64,000 bases of DNA from Fen-1258 sp964449775 (GCA_964449775.1 CAYVBQ010000013.1:30897-94896); one strand, 5' to 3'. Positions 1-7,715 are shown, counted from the stretch's first letter. The notes: a model not told the origin generated them from the letters alone. Numbers and translations: made by a program.

Positions 1-52
1 AATCTCTTGTTTTTGAAATACGTTGTGTCGAGATTATTTATTGGCGCATTTT

Positions 53-214
53 TTATGATTTCTGCTTTTTGTTTGTAGATCTCATTGTAACGGTAACATT
101 TGCCGCGGGTTTTTTGTCAAATATTGATCTGATTGTTCCATTAAAATTTCTATACGATTGTGCGGATAGATAGGGTGGGATAAATATCAGAAGTCCAAGT
201 AATAATTCTTTCAT
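53..214 (-). CDS. Short secreted protein, probably a frameshifted partial gene
   Basis: The 53-residue frame starts with a good signal peptide (hydrophobic run, then SAQS) and has no recognisable domain. The frame closes at 53, but after a run of six A (minus strand, about position 110-116) another frame stays open to the window edge and reads like ordinary hydrophilic protein. One more A in that run would join signal peptide and downstream frame. So this may be the start of a longer secreted protein leaving the window on the left. It follows hicA directly on the same strand. Function unknown; the joined reading is inference. Confidence 0.3.
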   Translation of the reverse strand: MKELLLGLLIFIPPYLSAQSYRNFNGTIRSIFDKKPAANVTVTMRSTNKKQKS

Positions 215-442
215 TTATTGAATCAACTTATTAAAATTTTCTTTCGTGAGTTCTAGGTCTTTCAATATTTTTGATAAAATTCCCGGACCTAAATCTTCAT
301 TTGCATGCACGGGAATAACAGTTGCTCTACCATCTTTATGCTTAATAAAATGATGGCTCCCTTTCACACGGCTAACCTCAAAACCAATTTTTTCTAAAAG
401 GGAAATGAGTTTTTTACCGCTGATACTACGAAGCTTTGACAT
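215..442 (-). CDS. hicA: HicA-type mRNA interferase toxin
   Basis: A 75-residue protein of the HicA/YcfA family, small double-stranded-RNA-binding-fold ribonucleases that cut mRNA when freed from HicB. The family pattern is visible: an N-terminal GKKLISLLEKIGF helix, then the G-S-H-H stretch around residues 28-31 holding the catalytic histidine, and a strand with TVIPVHANEDL. The gene overlaps the 3' end of hicB by 17 bp, so the two are translationally coupled on the minus strand. Length is normal for the family. The toxin follows its antitoxin here. Confidence 0.85.
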   Translation of the reverse strand: MSKLRSISGKKLISLLEKIGFEVSRVKGSHHFIKHKDGRATVIPVHANEDLGPGILSKILKDLELTKENFNKLIQ

Positions 443-653
443 AATTAACTGTTATTCTTTGTACGCCAACAAAATCAAAATTAGTTAATTCCTCTTCTTC
501 TACTTCAAGGCATAATGCTATTGCTTCTTTTACCCTTTCCATCAACTGATCGAGTGAGCGCGCTTGTGTATGGCATCCTTTTAATGATGGAACAGATGCA
601 ATGTAAAATCCTTCCGTATCTTTCTCGATGATCACATTAAATTCTTTTTTCAT
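426..653 (-). CDS. hicB: HicB-type antitoxin
   Basis: A 75-residue HicB-family protein. It has the partial RNase-H-like fold signature: an N-terminal FNVIIEKDTEGFYIASVPSL strand pair, a GCHTQA turn and the amphipathic helix LMERVKEAIALCLEVEEEE. It lacks the C-terminal ribbon-helix-helix of long HicB proteins, so DNA binding would need another part. It should neutralise the HicA encoded next. A GAGGTAAGG site lies just upstream of the ATG and supports this start. Confidence 0.85.
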   Translation of the reverse strand: MKKEFNVIIEKDTEGFYIASVPSLKGCHTQARSLDQLMERVKEAIALCLEVEEEELTNFDFVGVQRITVNYVKAS

Positions 654-671
654 AGCCTTACCTCTTTTCTA

Positions 672-836
672 CTATATTTTCCAAGATTCAATTGAAAGAC
701 AAGCTTCAATAGCTTCTTGAACATTTTGGACTACTTCTTCATAAGTTTCACCTTGAGAAACACATCCGGTAATTGAAGGTACTTCTGCCCAGTAACCACC
801 CTCTTCTGCTTTATGAATTACAACTTTGAATTTCAT
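672..836 (-). CDS. Second, solitary HicB-like antitoxin
   Basis: A 54-residue protein starting MKFKVVIHKAEEGGYWAEVP and containing SITGCVSQGETYEE plus the helix VVQNVQEAIEACL. This is the same core fold as the HicB gene that follows 18 bp downstream, but diverged and shorter. An AAGGAG site sits 8 bp before the ATG. Minus-strand order is HicB-like, HicB, HicA, so there are two antitoxin-like proteins and one toxin. It may be an orphan antitoxin whose toxin was lost, or an accessory partner. Confidence 0.7.
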   Translation of the reverse strand: MKFKVVIHKAEEGGYWAEVPSITGCVSQGETYEEVVQNVQEAIEACLSIESWKI

Positions 837-978
837 TTGGATTCTCCTTTTACTACGGACAAATATAGAGAAAAGTATTTATGTTTTCACTCTGAATGAC
901 AATGTTTTGGTTGTACAACACTCTATGTTGGCAGACAGGGTCTTTAATTGATCTTCAAGATTACTTTTTTAAAACGGA

Positions 979-1806
979 TCATCTGATCAATAAAAAATAA
1001 AGATAAACTATCGGTGCTGTGAAAAGTAATGAATCAAACCGATCGAGAATTCCACCGTGACCCGGAATGATGGATGATGAATCTTTAACGTGGTTATCGC
1101 GCTTCAGCAAACTTTCCACTAAGTCTCCAATCTGTCCAAACGCACCAACGATTAAGCCGATTGCTATCGCATCGCGTAATTCCAAAAACTCAAGAACGAG
1201 TTCTCGTGCCGCAATCATCCCAATCACTGCAAAAACAAAACCGGCAATTGCGCCTTCCCAACTTTTCTTGGGACTGACCCGCGGCATTAATTTATGAAGT
1301 CCGTAAGCACTTCCAATAAAATAGGCCGCTGAATCACAGATCCAGATTGAAACAAAAATTGAAATTATCAAATATCCACCCTGAGAATAAAGAAAAACAG
1401 ATTCACTATAGAACTCGCGTAAATCAACGATTGCAGCAGCGAAGAAACCGATGTAAAATATTCCTAGTAAAGTGGCGCCAAGATTTGCAGTTGCCGATTC
1501 TTTGTTTCGAAACAGCTCTGTCAATAAAAGAAGTCCAACCACGATTAGAAAGAAAATGTGGTAATCAAAAAAATTTTTGTATTCGTTGATGATGATCAAC
1601 CCGACAGCAAGATAACCAATCAGTTTATTTGGGTAGCTGTGTTTATTGCGCAGCATTTTAGAATATTCATAATAGGAAATAAGACCGATTGCCAGAACAA
1701 AAATCAGAAAAGGAATTTTCCCGACAATGGATACCAGAACAATCAGAGGAACACCAATCAATGTAACTATTATCCGGGTGGATAAATTGTTCATTTTTTT
1801 TGTCAT
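979..1806 (-). CDS. cdsA: Phosphatidate cytidylyltransferase
   Basis: A 275-residue polytopic inner-membrane enzyme that makes CDP-diacylglycerol from phosphatidate and CTP, the branch point for membrane phospholipids. The C-terminal CdsA signature is complete: SLLKRDNHVKDSSS, then PGHGGILDRFDS, holding the metal-binding acidic residues. About eight hydrophobic segments precede it. The length fits the family. It begins one base after the zinc-ribbon gene ends and lies downstream of a CPBP protease gene, so the three probably form one minus-strand operon. Confidence 0.93.
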   Translation of the reverse strand: MTKKMNNLSTRIIVTLIGVPLIVLVSIVGKIPFLIFVLAIGLISYYEYSKMLRNKHSYPNKLIGYLAVGLIIINEYKNFFDYHIFFLIVVGLLLLTELFRNKESATANLGATLLGIFYIGFFAAAIVDLREFYSESVFLYSQGGYLIISIFVSIWICDSAAYFIGSAYGLHKLMPRVSPKKSWEGAIAGFVFAVIGMIAARELVLEFLELRDAIAIGLIVGAFGQIGDLVESLLKRDNHVKDSSSIIPGHGGILDRFDSLLFTAPIVYLYFLLIR

Positions 1807-2148
1807 CTATTCCTCATCATCAATTTTTGTATTGTTAATATCGTCCATAATAGAAAGAGCATCTTCGGCATCATTTTTCTTTACCAGCAATTTAACTGGT
1901 GAGACTTCGCCCAGATACAGTATGTTTCGATCCTTCTGTGAAATAATAATTGATTCGATCTCTGCACCTTCAAGATTGGCTTTGAACATTTCGGCTTCTA
2001 TAAGATCGTTACTGGAATAAATAACCACCCAGTCTTTTGGATGAACTAAATTCCCTTCGAACTGCTCAACCGAAATTAAATCTGTTCCGCAATCGGCACA
2101 CGTTTTAACCTTATCTAAATATTCGCATTCACATTTTGGACAGATCAT
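1807..2148 (-). CDS. Zinc-ribbon protein with DUF2007 domain
   Basis: A 113-residue protein. The first 21 residues carry CPKC and CADCG pairs that can bind one zinc. The rest (about 40-105) matches the DUF2007 putative signal-transducing fold: WVVIYSSNDLIEAEMFKANLEGAEIES, a short linker, then VSPVKLLVKKNDAEDALSI (each half named here by its key residues). DUF2007 resembles the PII/ACT-like small alpha-beta folds; its role is not established. It overlaps the CPBP gene by 4 bp and abuts cdsA, so it is co-translated with membrane functions. Confidence 0.75.
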   Translation of the reverse strand: MICPKCECEYLDKVKTCADCGTDLISVEQFEGNLVHPKDWVVIYSSNDLIEAEMFKANLEGAEIESIIISQKDRNILYLGEVSPVKLLVKKNDAEDALSIMDDINNTKIDDEE

Positions 2149-3113
2149 ATTACCTCCTTTTTGTTGGACACAATTCTATTATAGTTAGTCTTAATATAAA
2201 AAATATAAGCAAAGAAAAGGGTACCAAACATTGCAAAGCTTATGAGCTGGGGGAAGAGTGATTCGGTTTTGTTTGTGGCAGTGTTGATCAATTCATCACT
2301 TCCGAGCAGGAAAAACGCAAGAACGGCAAGCAGATTATTAATGAAGTGTAAAATCATTGGAACGAAAATGGAATTGCTTGCATAAGCAGCAAATCCGAAA
2401 TAAGCGCCGAGCGCTATTAGTGGAAGTAATCCATAAGGATTAAAATGATATAATCCGAAAAAGAGAGCTGTGATGAAAATACTCCAAAACGGTTTCAGCT
2501 TTTGTTCAAAGCTCTTTTGAACGAATCCGCGGAATAAAGTTTCTTCGCACAGTGCAGGGATAACCGCCACTACCAAAATTATAAATGATGACTCGAACAC
2601 CGAATGCGAGGTAAGCAAACTTCCATAAGTCTTTTCCACTAACTCATCAAGCTGGTCTAACATGTTTGTAATATTTTTAACAAAAGGACTAACATCAGCC
2701 AGTTTTTGAAGTGCAAATTTCTGTATAGAAAGAAAATATTGAAGCAACGGAGTTAAGAGGATTAGTCCGACTATAAAGATTCCGATCTCTTTGAGTGAAG
2801 GAAATTTAACACGGAGTATGAAGGAAATATTTTCTTGATACACGTACCGCGCAAAAATAAGAGTTGGCAGAAGCATTAAAAGAATTTGTCCGCTCATGGT
2901 TAGCAGGCGTACTGAGTTTATATCAGCTTCCTCAAATTTGAAACCGAAGATTGCGATTGTTAGTAGTGCACCGCCAAACTGGTAAAGAAGAAATATTCCG
3001 ATGAGCGCAATAAATGCCGCGCTCATGGGAGGAATTGTTGAAAATGGTTTTACAAATTCAACAACAGGCTCTTCTTCTTTTTCTTCTTCCTGATTTTGAA
3101 ATTCTTCATTCAT
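2145..3113 (-). CDS. CPBP family intramembrane glutamic endopeptidase
   Basis: A 322-residue membrane protein with about eight hydrophobic segments. The CPBP (Rce1-like, formerly CAAX) motifs are in order: EETLFRGF (the EExxxR motif), FFGLYHF (FxxxH) and HFINN (HxxxN). These side chains form the catalytic centre facing the membrane. Bacterial relatives process prenylated or small peptides, or act in bacteriocin immunity; the substrate here is unknown. The first 25 residues are very acidic (runs of E). It is the first gene of the run leading to cdsA. Confidence 0.88.
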   Translation of the reverse strand: MNEEFQNQEEEKEEEPVVEFVKPFSTIPPMSAAFIALIGIFLLYQFGGALLTIAIFGFKFEEADINSVRLLTMSGQILLMLLPTLIFARYVYQENISFILRVKFPSLKEIGIFIVGLILLTPLLQYFLSIQKFALQKLADVSPFVKNITNMLDQLDELVEKTYGSLLTSHSVFESSFIILVVAVIPALCEETLFRGFVQKSFEQKLKPFWSIFITALFFGLYHFNPYGLLPLIALGAYFGFAAYASNSIFVPMILHFINNLLAVLAFFLLGSDELINTATNKTESLFPQLISFAMFGTLFFAYIFYIKTNYNRIVSNKKEVI

Positions 3114-3325
3114 GGTAAGTCAAATTATAAAAAAGGTGAGTGAGTTGCTAAGGATTAGTGCTGTGAAAAAATTTAATAAATGATTACCAACCAAAGAAAA
3201 AAAAGATCCGGAACGGTTCTCTCAATCTGTTCGAGATCTACATTATTATTTCAAGATGCAGAAAAAAGTTTATAGGAATATTCAAACAGATGAATTATTT
3301 TTAAATAGAAACTTACTTGAATATA

Positions 3326-3646
3326 ATGCTGCCAGATAATATTAACATAATCGTCCAAAAGACTGTAACAACAATTACGGAAGTTGTTAAGCCGGTGAAA
3401 ATATTTTTATTTGGTTCTGCCGTTAATAATACCTTTCATTCAGACAGCGATTTAGATTTTCTTGTTGTAGCGCCCAATGGAACAAACAAAAGAAAAACAT
3501 CGCAAGAAATTTACAGAAAACTTGTAGATGTTGGTTTTGCAAGCGATATAATTGTAATTACTCAAGACGACTTAAAAACTTACCGCGATGATTCTAATTA
3601 TATCATTAAGACTGCTATAACAGAAGGAGAATTGGTTTATGGATAA
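3326..3646 (+). CDS. MNT-type nucleotidyltransferase antitoxin (MntA-like)
   Basis: A protein of about 106 residues with the minimal nucleotidyltransferase core: LFGSAVNNTFHSDSDLDFLVV gives the GS motif and the DLD metal-binding aspartates (named by position 29-49). The family antitoxin AMPylates the HEPN toxin. The ATG at 3326 is preferred; a TTG nine bases earlier is also in frame. No clear Shine-Dalgarno site is visible. The stop overlaps the HEPN gene by 8 bp, the usual coupled arrangement. Order here is MNT then HEPN, the reverse of the second module at 16593. Confidence 0.8.
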   Translation: MLPDNINIIVQKTVTTITEVVKPVKIFLFGSAVNNTFHSDSDLDFLVVAPNGTNKRKTSQEIYRKLVDVGFASDIIVITQDDLKTYRDDSNYIIKTAITEGELVYG

Positions 3647-4043
3647 AACACCAATTCACCAAAAGTGGTTAAAGAGGGCTAAGAGTAATCTTGTACGCGC
3701 AAAGCAACCAAAACCGGAAGAAGTTTATTACGAAGATTTATGTTATGATGCTCAGCAGTCAGTTGAAAAATCATTTAAAGCGGTTCTATGTTTTCACAAT
3801 ATCAAGTTTAGACTTGTTCATGATATTGGTGAACTAATTTATACATTAGATGCAAATGATGTAAAAGTACCCGAAGAAATAAAAGATGCTTCCAAGCTTA
3901 CAAACTATGCAGTTGAAACCAGATATCCATCTCCTTACGAACCGGTAACCGAAGACGAATTCAACGAAGCAATTAATCTTGCCGAGAAAGTTTATAACTG
4001 GGCGGAGAAAATCATTTCACAACAAACTTTGCTTCCATTTTAG
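3639..4043 (+). CDS. HEPN domain RNase toxin (partner of MNT)
   Basis: A 134-residue four-helix HEPN protein. Landmarks are the SVEKSFKAVLCFHNI helix, FRLVHDIGELI (the R and H of the HEPN RNase motif region) and ETRYPSPYEP, a pattern shared with many MNT-linked HEPN toxins. Such toxins cleave RNA unless AMPylated by the neighbouring MNT protein. The last 17 codons lie in a ~290-bp segment duplicated at 4971-5261, beyond the inserted DUF433/DUF5615 pair. Confidence 0.78.
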   Translation: MDKTPIHQKWLKRAKSNLVRAKQPKPEEVYYEDLCYDAQQSVEKSFKAVLCFHNIKFRLVHDIGELIYTLDANDVKVPEEIKDASKLTNYAVETRYPSPYEPVTEDEFNEAINLAEKVYNWAEKIISQQTLLPF

Positions 4044-4280
4044 AAGAAGTTGAAAAATTATTGCTGAAGTTCGGGCTCATTTCTCTCATTGTTCACATCT
4101 ATAAGACTAATTTCTACTTCCTCTTCGCTTTCAATTCCCCGGCAAGTCCTGAATAACTACTAAGCTCGGCATCAATTGACCCCACGGGAACCTTTGTTTT
4201 TACTTTAACGGGAATTTTTAACGCGTCATCCGTAAGCCAGACTACAATGCTTCCCTCACTTTTAAATGATCCTCGTCTTC
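3990..4280. repeat. Long direct repeat, left copy (flanks TA pair)
   Basis: This segment is repeated in the same orientation 981 bp downstream (4971-5261). It covers the 3' end of the HEPN gene, the short intergenic space and the antisense 3' end of the DUF3108 gene. By eye the first ~190 bp differ at only two positions while the last ~100 bp differ at about fifteen, so the divergence is uneven. The two copies bracket the DUF433/DUF5615 genes. Confidence 0.9.
4114..4280 (-). pseudogene. Detached C-terminal fragment of a DUF3108 gene
   Basis: On the minus strand this reads about 53 residues, from SFKSEGSIVVW to SGLAGELKAKRK, nearly identical to the end of the intact DUF3108 protein encoded at 5095-5955. 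Upstream of it the homology stops and the frame has only unrelated sequence back to 4347. It is a by-product of the duplication that flanks the DUF433/DUF5615 pair and is unlikely to be expressed as a functional protein. Confidence 0.8.
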
Positions 4281-4389
4281 CATTATTCATGGTTGTTCGG
4301 ATAAAAGTAATTCCTTTTATTCTGTATAATAGGCAAGTATTTCTCAAAAATGAATGTTAAATTTTCGGTGTCATTGGAAGGGACTAAAT

Positions 4390-4623
4390 ATGGAAACAAC
4401 AAATTCTAGAATCACGATAGATGAGAATATCTGTAACGGTAAACCTACAATCAGAGGCAAGAGGATTACAGTTCAAACTATTCTGGAATATCTATCAGCC
4501 GGAGAAACACCGGAAGAGATTCTTAAACAATATCCATCTCTTGAATACGAAGACATCTCTGCTTGTCTTAAATTTTCATCAGAATTAATGAACCGGAACT
4601 ACATCATTAAAGCTGTTTCTTAA
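4390..4623 (+). CDS. DUF433 antitoxin
   Basis: A 77-residue protein starting METTNSRITIDENIC. It has the DUF433 pattern: NGKPTIRGKRITV, a spacer, then ILEYLSAGETPEEILKQYP and YEDISACL, which together make a helix-turn-helix-like DNA-binding antitoxin. The ATG at 4390 follows a GGAAGGG site by about 8 bp, so it is chosen over an upstream in-frame start at 4354. It is followed one base later by its partner, DUF5615. Confidence 0.85.
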   Translation: METTNSRITIDENICNGKPTIRGKRITVQTILEYLSAGETPEEILKQYPSLEYEDISACLKFSSELMNRNYIIKAVS

Positions 4624-4624
4624 T

Positions 4625-4966
4625 ATGAAGAAATATCTTGTTGATGTGAACTTACCTTATTATTTCTCCCTCTGGAATGACGAGGAATTTATCCACCAAA
4701 AAGATATTAATGATGGGTGGACAGATACCCAAATTTGGAATTATGCTAAAGAAAATAATCTTACAATTATTACTAAAGACAGTGATTTCTCACACCGGAT
4801 TATTCTTAGTACACCGCCTCCAAAAGTAATTCACATTCGTTTTGGTAATATGAAATTCAAAGACTTCTTCAGAATAATTTCTGATAACTGGCAAGCTATT
4901 GTAAAATTAAATGATGATTTCAAACTTGTGAATGTTTTTGCTGATAGGATTGAAGGTATTAGCTAA
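4625..4966 (+). CDS. DUF5615 PIN-like toxin
   Basis: A 113-residue PIN-like protein usually paired with DUF433. Key residues are D7 in KKYLVDVNLP, the D-W-T-D-T-Q-I-W-N-Y-A helix region, and ITKDSDFSHR, giving the acidic cluster expected of a PIN nuclease centre. The family is regarded as the toxin half of a VapBC-like pair. One base separates it from the DUF433 stop. The pair is bracketed by ~290-bp direct repeats, so it probably arrived as a unit. Confidence 0.83.
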   Translation: MKKYLVDVNLPYYFSLWNDEEFIHQKDINDGWTDTQIWNYAKENNLTIITKDSDFSHRIILSTPPPKVIHIRFGNMKFKDFFRIISDNWQAIVKLNDDFKLVNVFADRIEGIS

Positions 4967-4970
4967 GATA

Positions 4971-5261
4971 GTTTATAACCGGGCGGAGAAAATCATTTCA
5001 CAACAAACTTTGCTTCCATTTTAGAAGAAGTTGAAAAATTATTGCTGAAGTTCGGGCTCATTTCTCTCATTGTTCACATCTATAAGACTAATTTCTACTT
5101 CCTCTTCGCCTTCAATTCCCCGGCAAGTCCTGAATAACTACTAAGCTCGGCATCAATTGATCCAACAAGAACTTTCGTTTTTACTTTAACGGGAATTTTT
5201 AACGCATCATCGGTAAGCCAAACAACAATGCTTCCTTCGCTTTTAAATAATCCTCCTTCTT
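4971..5261. repeat. Long direct repeat, right copy
   Basis: Second copy of the segment at 3990-4280. Its left end is an orphan tail of the HEPN gene (reading VYNRAEKIISQQTLLPF, then stop) and its right part is the genuine 3' end of the DUF3108 gene. HEPN tail and DUF3108 tail were therefore neighbours before the TA pair entered. Confidence 0.9.
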
Positions 5262-5955
5262 GAACAAGCGGTTCAAGAATAATACAGTCAAATTTTCCGG
5301 CAGAAACAGAAACTGTTTCTTTCCCTTTGTAAAGAATAGCAAGCGGATAAGTTTTATCTTTATAAAAATTTTCGAGATGAACTTTATCGCCCACTTTCAT
5401 TTTTGAATAGTCGAAAGTGCGTGCGAGATATAAAGCTGAAACAATATCGTGTACATATTTGGGTATGTCGTAAGACCCTTCCGAAGTTTTTGCTTTGCCT
5501 TTACGCTGATCGAAGAACGCCGAAAAATCACGCGAGTAACCGCCTTCACGAATATGTTGTTCAAAGCGCCACGGGAAAATTCCTTCTACATCAATGAATG
5601 TTTCGTAGTGATCCCTCACTTTATAAAATGGATCGAAAGCTGGAACAGAGCTGACGTTGAATGTTACATTGTAAACATCTCGTCCCGCTATTTTTACAAT
5701 TTTAGGAATTGAGTACTCTGCATATCCGGCGGTAATAAAACCGTAATTCACTTCAAATGTAAGTTTCTCGCCAACCTTAAAAGCATTGTTATCAATTTTT
5801 CTGAATTCACTTTTTTGTGAATAAGAAAAACCGGTGAGCATGAACAAGATCACGAGCACGATCATGAAATTTATAGAAGTCGTGCCCTTGCTCTTGATCT
5901 TAATCTTAATCTTTATCTTCTTTAAAAAAAATCCTAATTTTACTCTAAACTTCAT
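5095..5955 (-). CDS. DUF3108 domain periplasmic or envelope protein
   Basis: A 286-residue exported protein. DUF3108 features: VGEKLTFEVNYGFITAGYAEY near residue 60, then VSSVPAFDPFYKVRDHYETFID (named by first and last residues), and a C-terminal beta part ending in KIPVKVKTKVLVGSIDAEL. The family is linked to outer-membrane and polysaccharide biology; its exact role is unknown. A GGAGGG site and an ATGA overlap with the upstream GT9 gene support the start. The N-terminus is odd: a K/I-rich stretch, then a signal peptide whose MIVLVILFML core is encoded by a dispersed palindromic repeat. Confidence 0.82.
   Translation of the reverse strand: MKFRVKLGFFLKKIKIKIKIKSKGTTSINFMIVLVILFMLTGFSYSQKSEFRKIDNNAFKVGEKLTFEVNYGFITAGYAEYSIPKIVKIAGRDVYNVTFNVSSVPAFDPFYKVRDHYETFIDVEGIFPWRFEQHIREGGYSRDFSAFFDQRKGKAKTSEGSYDIPKYVHDIVSALYLARTFDYSKMKVGDKVHLENFYKDKTYPLAILYKGKETVSVSAGKFDCIILEPLVQEGGLFKSEGSIVVWLTDDALKIPVKVKTKVLVGSIDAELSSYSGLAGELKAKRK
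5838..5925. repeat. Palindromic GATC/GAGCAAG dispersed repeat inside a CDS
   Basis: Imperfect inverted repeat made of hexamer variants (AAGATCACGAGCACGATC on the left arm, TTGCTCTTGATCTTAATC on the right). The same sequence type occurs at 14516-14577 and 29338-29425 between genes. Here it lies in the 5' part of the DUF3108 gene and encodes its lysine-rich start and the hydrophobic core of the signal peptide. Confidence 0.7.
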
Positions 5956-6992
5956 TTACCCTCCAATGAAACTTTCGCGAGAATATCTTTTGCGGCATCA
6001 ACAACTTCTTTTGAACTAATGCTATCCATGCAATTTAGTTTTTCACATTGTTTGCGCGTGCAATTGTTGCAATCGATTGTTGGCGAAAATATTTTTTTCT
6101 TGGTTGTGTAAGGTCCCCAACGTATTGGTGATACAGCATTAAACTTTGGATAAAACCCAATTACATGTTTACCCAATGCGGCAGCAATATGAATTGGTCC
6201 CGTTGAATTTGCAATCATTAAATCGGCTTGATCAATCAATGCTGTCAGTTCGCCAAGATTATATTTACCGGCAAAATTTCTTGTCGATTCGTTTACAACA
6301 AGCGATTGGCAAAGTTCCTTTTCTCTGCTGCTGCCTGTGATGAGTATCTCTAGCGGTTCAAGTGAAAGCGAGCTGATAATTGTTTTCATCTTATCTATTG
6401 GTAGATCAACTGCGCTTCCGCCGCTTCCGGGATGGACTGTTATAATCTGTTTTGAAAAATCTATACCAAGCGAAGTCAAATCATTTTTTACTTTTTCTTT
6501 ATTTTCTTGTGATGGAGAAATTCCGAACGAGACATTTTCTTCGTTCACTTCTTCATTGATTCCCAATGGTTGAAGCAGACGGACATTGTATTCAAGTTCG
6601 TGCCGCTCTCCATATTTTCTATGCTCGTAAACTTTTTTGTTGAAAAAAAACGAATACCAGCGGTAACCCGTTCCAATTCTTGTCTTGATATTGGATAGAA
6701 AAAGTATAAGTCCGATTGTATAGGTCGGATAGGCAACAACACATACATCATATTTATTTTTTAGAAGTGCAACATTTTTTCCGAGGGATGGTTTTCCATT
6801 CTCTTCGATCAATGTAATCACTTCATCAATGAACGGATTGTTCCCGGCGAGCGGTTTTGTGTATTGGCGAAGTAAGAATGTTACTTTGCATTTTGGGAAA
6901 TACTTTTTTATGATTGCTGCCATCGGGAGCGAAAGGACAACATCACCAATGCGATCAGTCCGAACAATTAAAATGTTTTTTGGTGGATTCAT
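5952..6992 (-). CDS. GT9 (heptosyltransferase-like) glycosyltransferase
   Basis: A 346-residue GT-B enzyme of family 9, which transfers heptose or related sugars to lipopolysaccharide core from ADP-sugars in the cytoplasm. The N-terminal domain starts with ILIVRTDRIGDVVLSLP; the C-terminal nucleotide-sugar site shows HPGSGGSA and ANSTGPIHIAAALGK. A cysteine cluster (CNNCTRKQCEKLNC) near 310-325 is typical of many GT9 proteins. The ATG overlaps the alkyl-adenine glycosylase stop by 4 bp, and its stop overlaps the DUF3108 start. Residues 62-73 (IEENGKPSLGKN) are encoded by a ~27-bp dispersed element. Confidence 0.9.
   Translation of the reverse strand: MNPPKNILIVRTDRIGDVVLSLPMAAIIKKYFPKCKVTFLLRQYTKPLAGNNPFIDEVITLIEENGKPSLGKNVALLKNKYDVCVVAYPTYTIGLILFLSNIKTRIGTGYRWYSFFFNKKVYEHRKYGERHELEYNVRLLQPLGINEEVNEENVSFGISPSQENKEKVKNDLTSLGIDFSKQIITVHPGSGGSAVDLPIDKMKTIISSLSLEPLEILITGSSREKELCQSLVVNESTRNFAGKYNLGELTALIDQADLMIANSTGPIHIAAALGKHVIGFYPKFNAVSPIRWGPYTTKKKIFSPTIDCNNCTRKQCEKLNCMDSISSKEVVDAAKDILAKVSLEGK
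6775..6806. repeat. In-gene dispersed element, copy 1 (GT9)
   Basis: Minus-strand reading GAATGGAAAACCATCCCTCG, a diverged copy of GAATGGGAATCCATCCCTTC found also at 6992-7019, 14186-14220 and 36015-36046. All four lie inside coding sequence in the sense orientation. Here it reads ENGKPSLGK. Confidence 0.75.
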
Positions 6993-7618
6993 TTTTTTCC
7001 CCGAATGGATGGATTCCCAGATATGAACGGATTATCCTTGATATAATAGCGCCAGGGTAAATCTACTGATTTTTTTATACCGATTCTTGTTGAGGTTACA
7101 ATTTTAGATAAGCTGAGTTTTGGCGAATTGAAAACACAAATTTCATCACTACATAAATCAATTCCGTTTTGCATGCGTGCAATACCGAATGATTGACAAA
7201 CTTTAGCCGGACCGTTTGTGAGATTGATAAATTCTTTTGGAGTTATCTCTTTTTTGTTATAACGGTTCATTGCCATCAGATTAATTCCGGTAATCGGCTC
7301 AACTGCACGGATAAGAATTGCTTGACCGTCATTTATCTTTCCCGTTACGATATTTGCGCAGAAATGCATACCGTAAGTAAAATATACGTAAAGAAAACCA
7401 CCTCCGTTAAACATTACCTCGTTCCGTTTTGTCTTTCCACTGTAGGAATGTGACGATTCATCAATTGAACCGTCGTACGCTTCCACTTCAACGATTTTCC
7501 CGGAAAGAAAATTTTTACCAATTACCCGAACGAAAATTTTTCCAAGCAATTCTTTGGCAACTATATGAACATTGCGCATGTAAAATTTTTGCGGTAGTTT
7601 TTGTGAACTATTGATCAT
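6989..7618 (-). CDS. mpg: 3-methyladenine DNA glycosylase (AAG/Mpg family)
   Basis: A 209-residue base-excision repair enzyme that removes alkylated purines. Family landmarks: LAKELLGK-type start (VAKELLGKIFVR), the catalytic VEVEAYDGSIDESSHSYSGKTKRN region (E in EVEAY, named by position 45-68), YVYFTYGMHFCANIV, and LTNGPAKVCQSFGI. The end is normally close to the NPF motif; here NPFIS is followed by SGNPSIRGKK, which comes from a dispersed element. It leads the mpg-GT9-DUF3108 run with ATGA overlaps. Confidence 0.92.
   Translation of the reverse strand: MINSSQKLPQKFYMRNVHIVAKELLGKIFVRVIGKNFLSGKIVEVEAYDGSIDESSHSYSGKTKRNEVMFNGGGFLYVYFTYGMHFCANIVTGKINDGQAILIRAVEPITGINLMAMNRYNKKEITPKEFINLTNGPAKVCQSFGIARMQNGIDLCSDEICVFNSPKLSLSKIVTSTRIGIKKSVDLPWRYYIKDNPFISGNPSIRGKK
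6992..7019. repeat. In-gene dispersed element, copy 2 (mpg 3' end)
   Basis: Minus strand reads TGGGAATCCATCCATTCGGG. It supplies the last ~9 codons of mpg (GNPSIRGKK) up to the overlap with the GT9 start. Confidence 0.75.
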
Positions 7619-7636
7619 GCAATGAAATGTTTTGCT

Positions 7637-7660
7637 GTAGAGACTTGATTTATCAAGTCT
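7637..7660. repeat. GTAGAGAC palindromic repeat
   Basis: A 24-bp palindrome beginning GTAGAGACTTGA and ending TATCAAGTCT in the 97-bp gap between the TPR gene and mpg; GTCTCTACGA follows at about 7709. A variant of the same palindrome (GTAGAGACTCGCC...) lies inside the GH2 gene at 56712. Confidence 0.6.
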
Positions 7661-7715
7661 AAATTAAGAAAAATGATGGACCTGACTCTCCCCCGACAAA
7701 TAACTGTCTCTACGA

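Noticed and set aside
1067..2020. Plus-strand frames across cdsA and the DUF2007 gene
   Set aside because: Shadows of the minus-strand genes, which carry complete family motifs.
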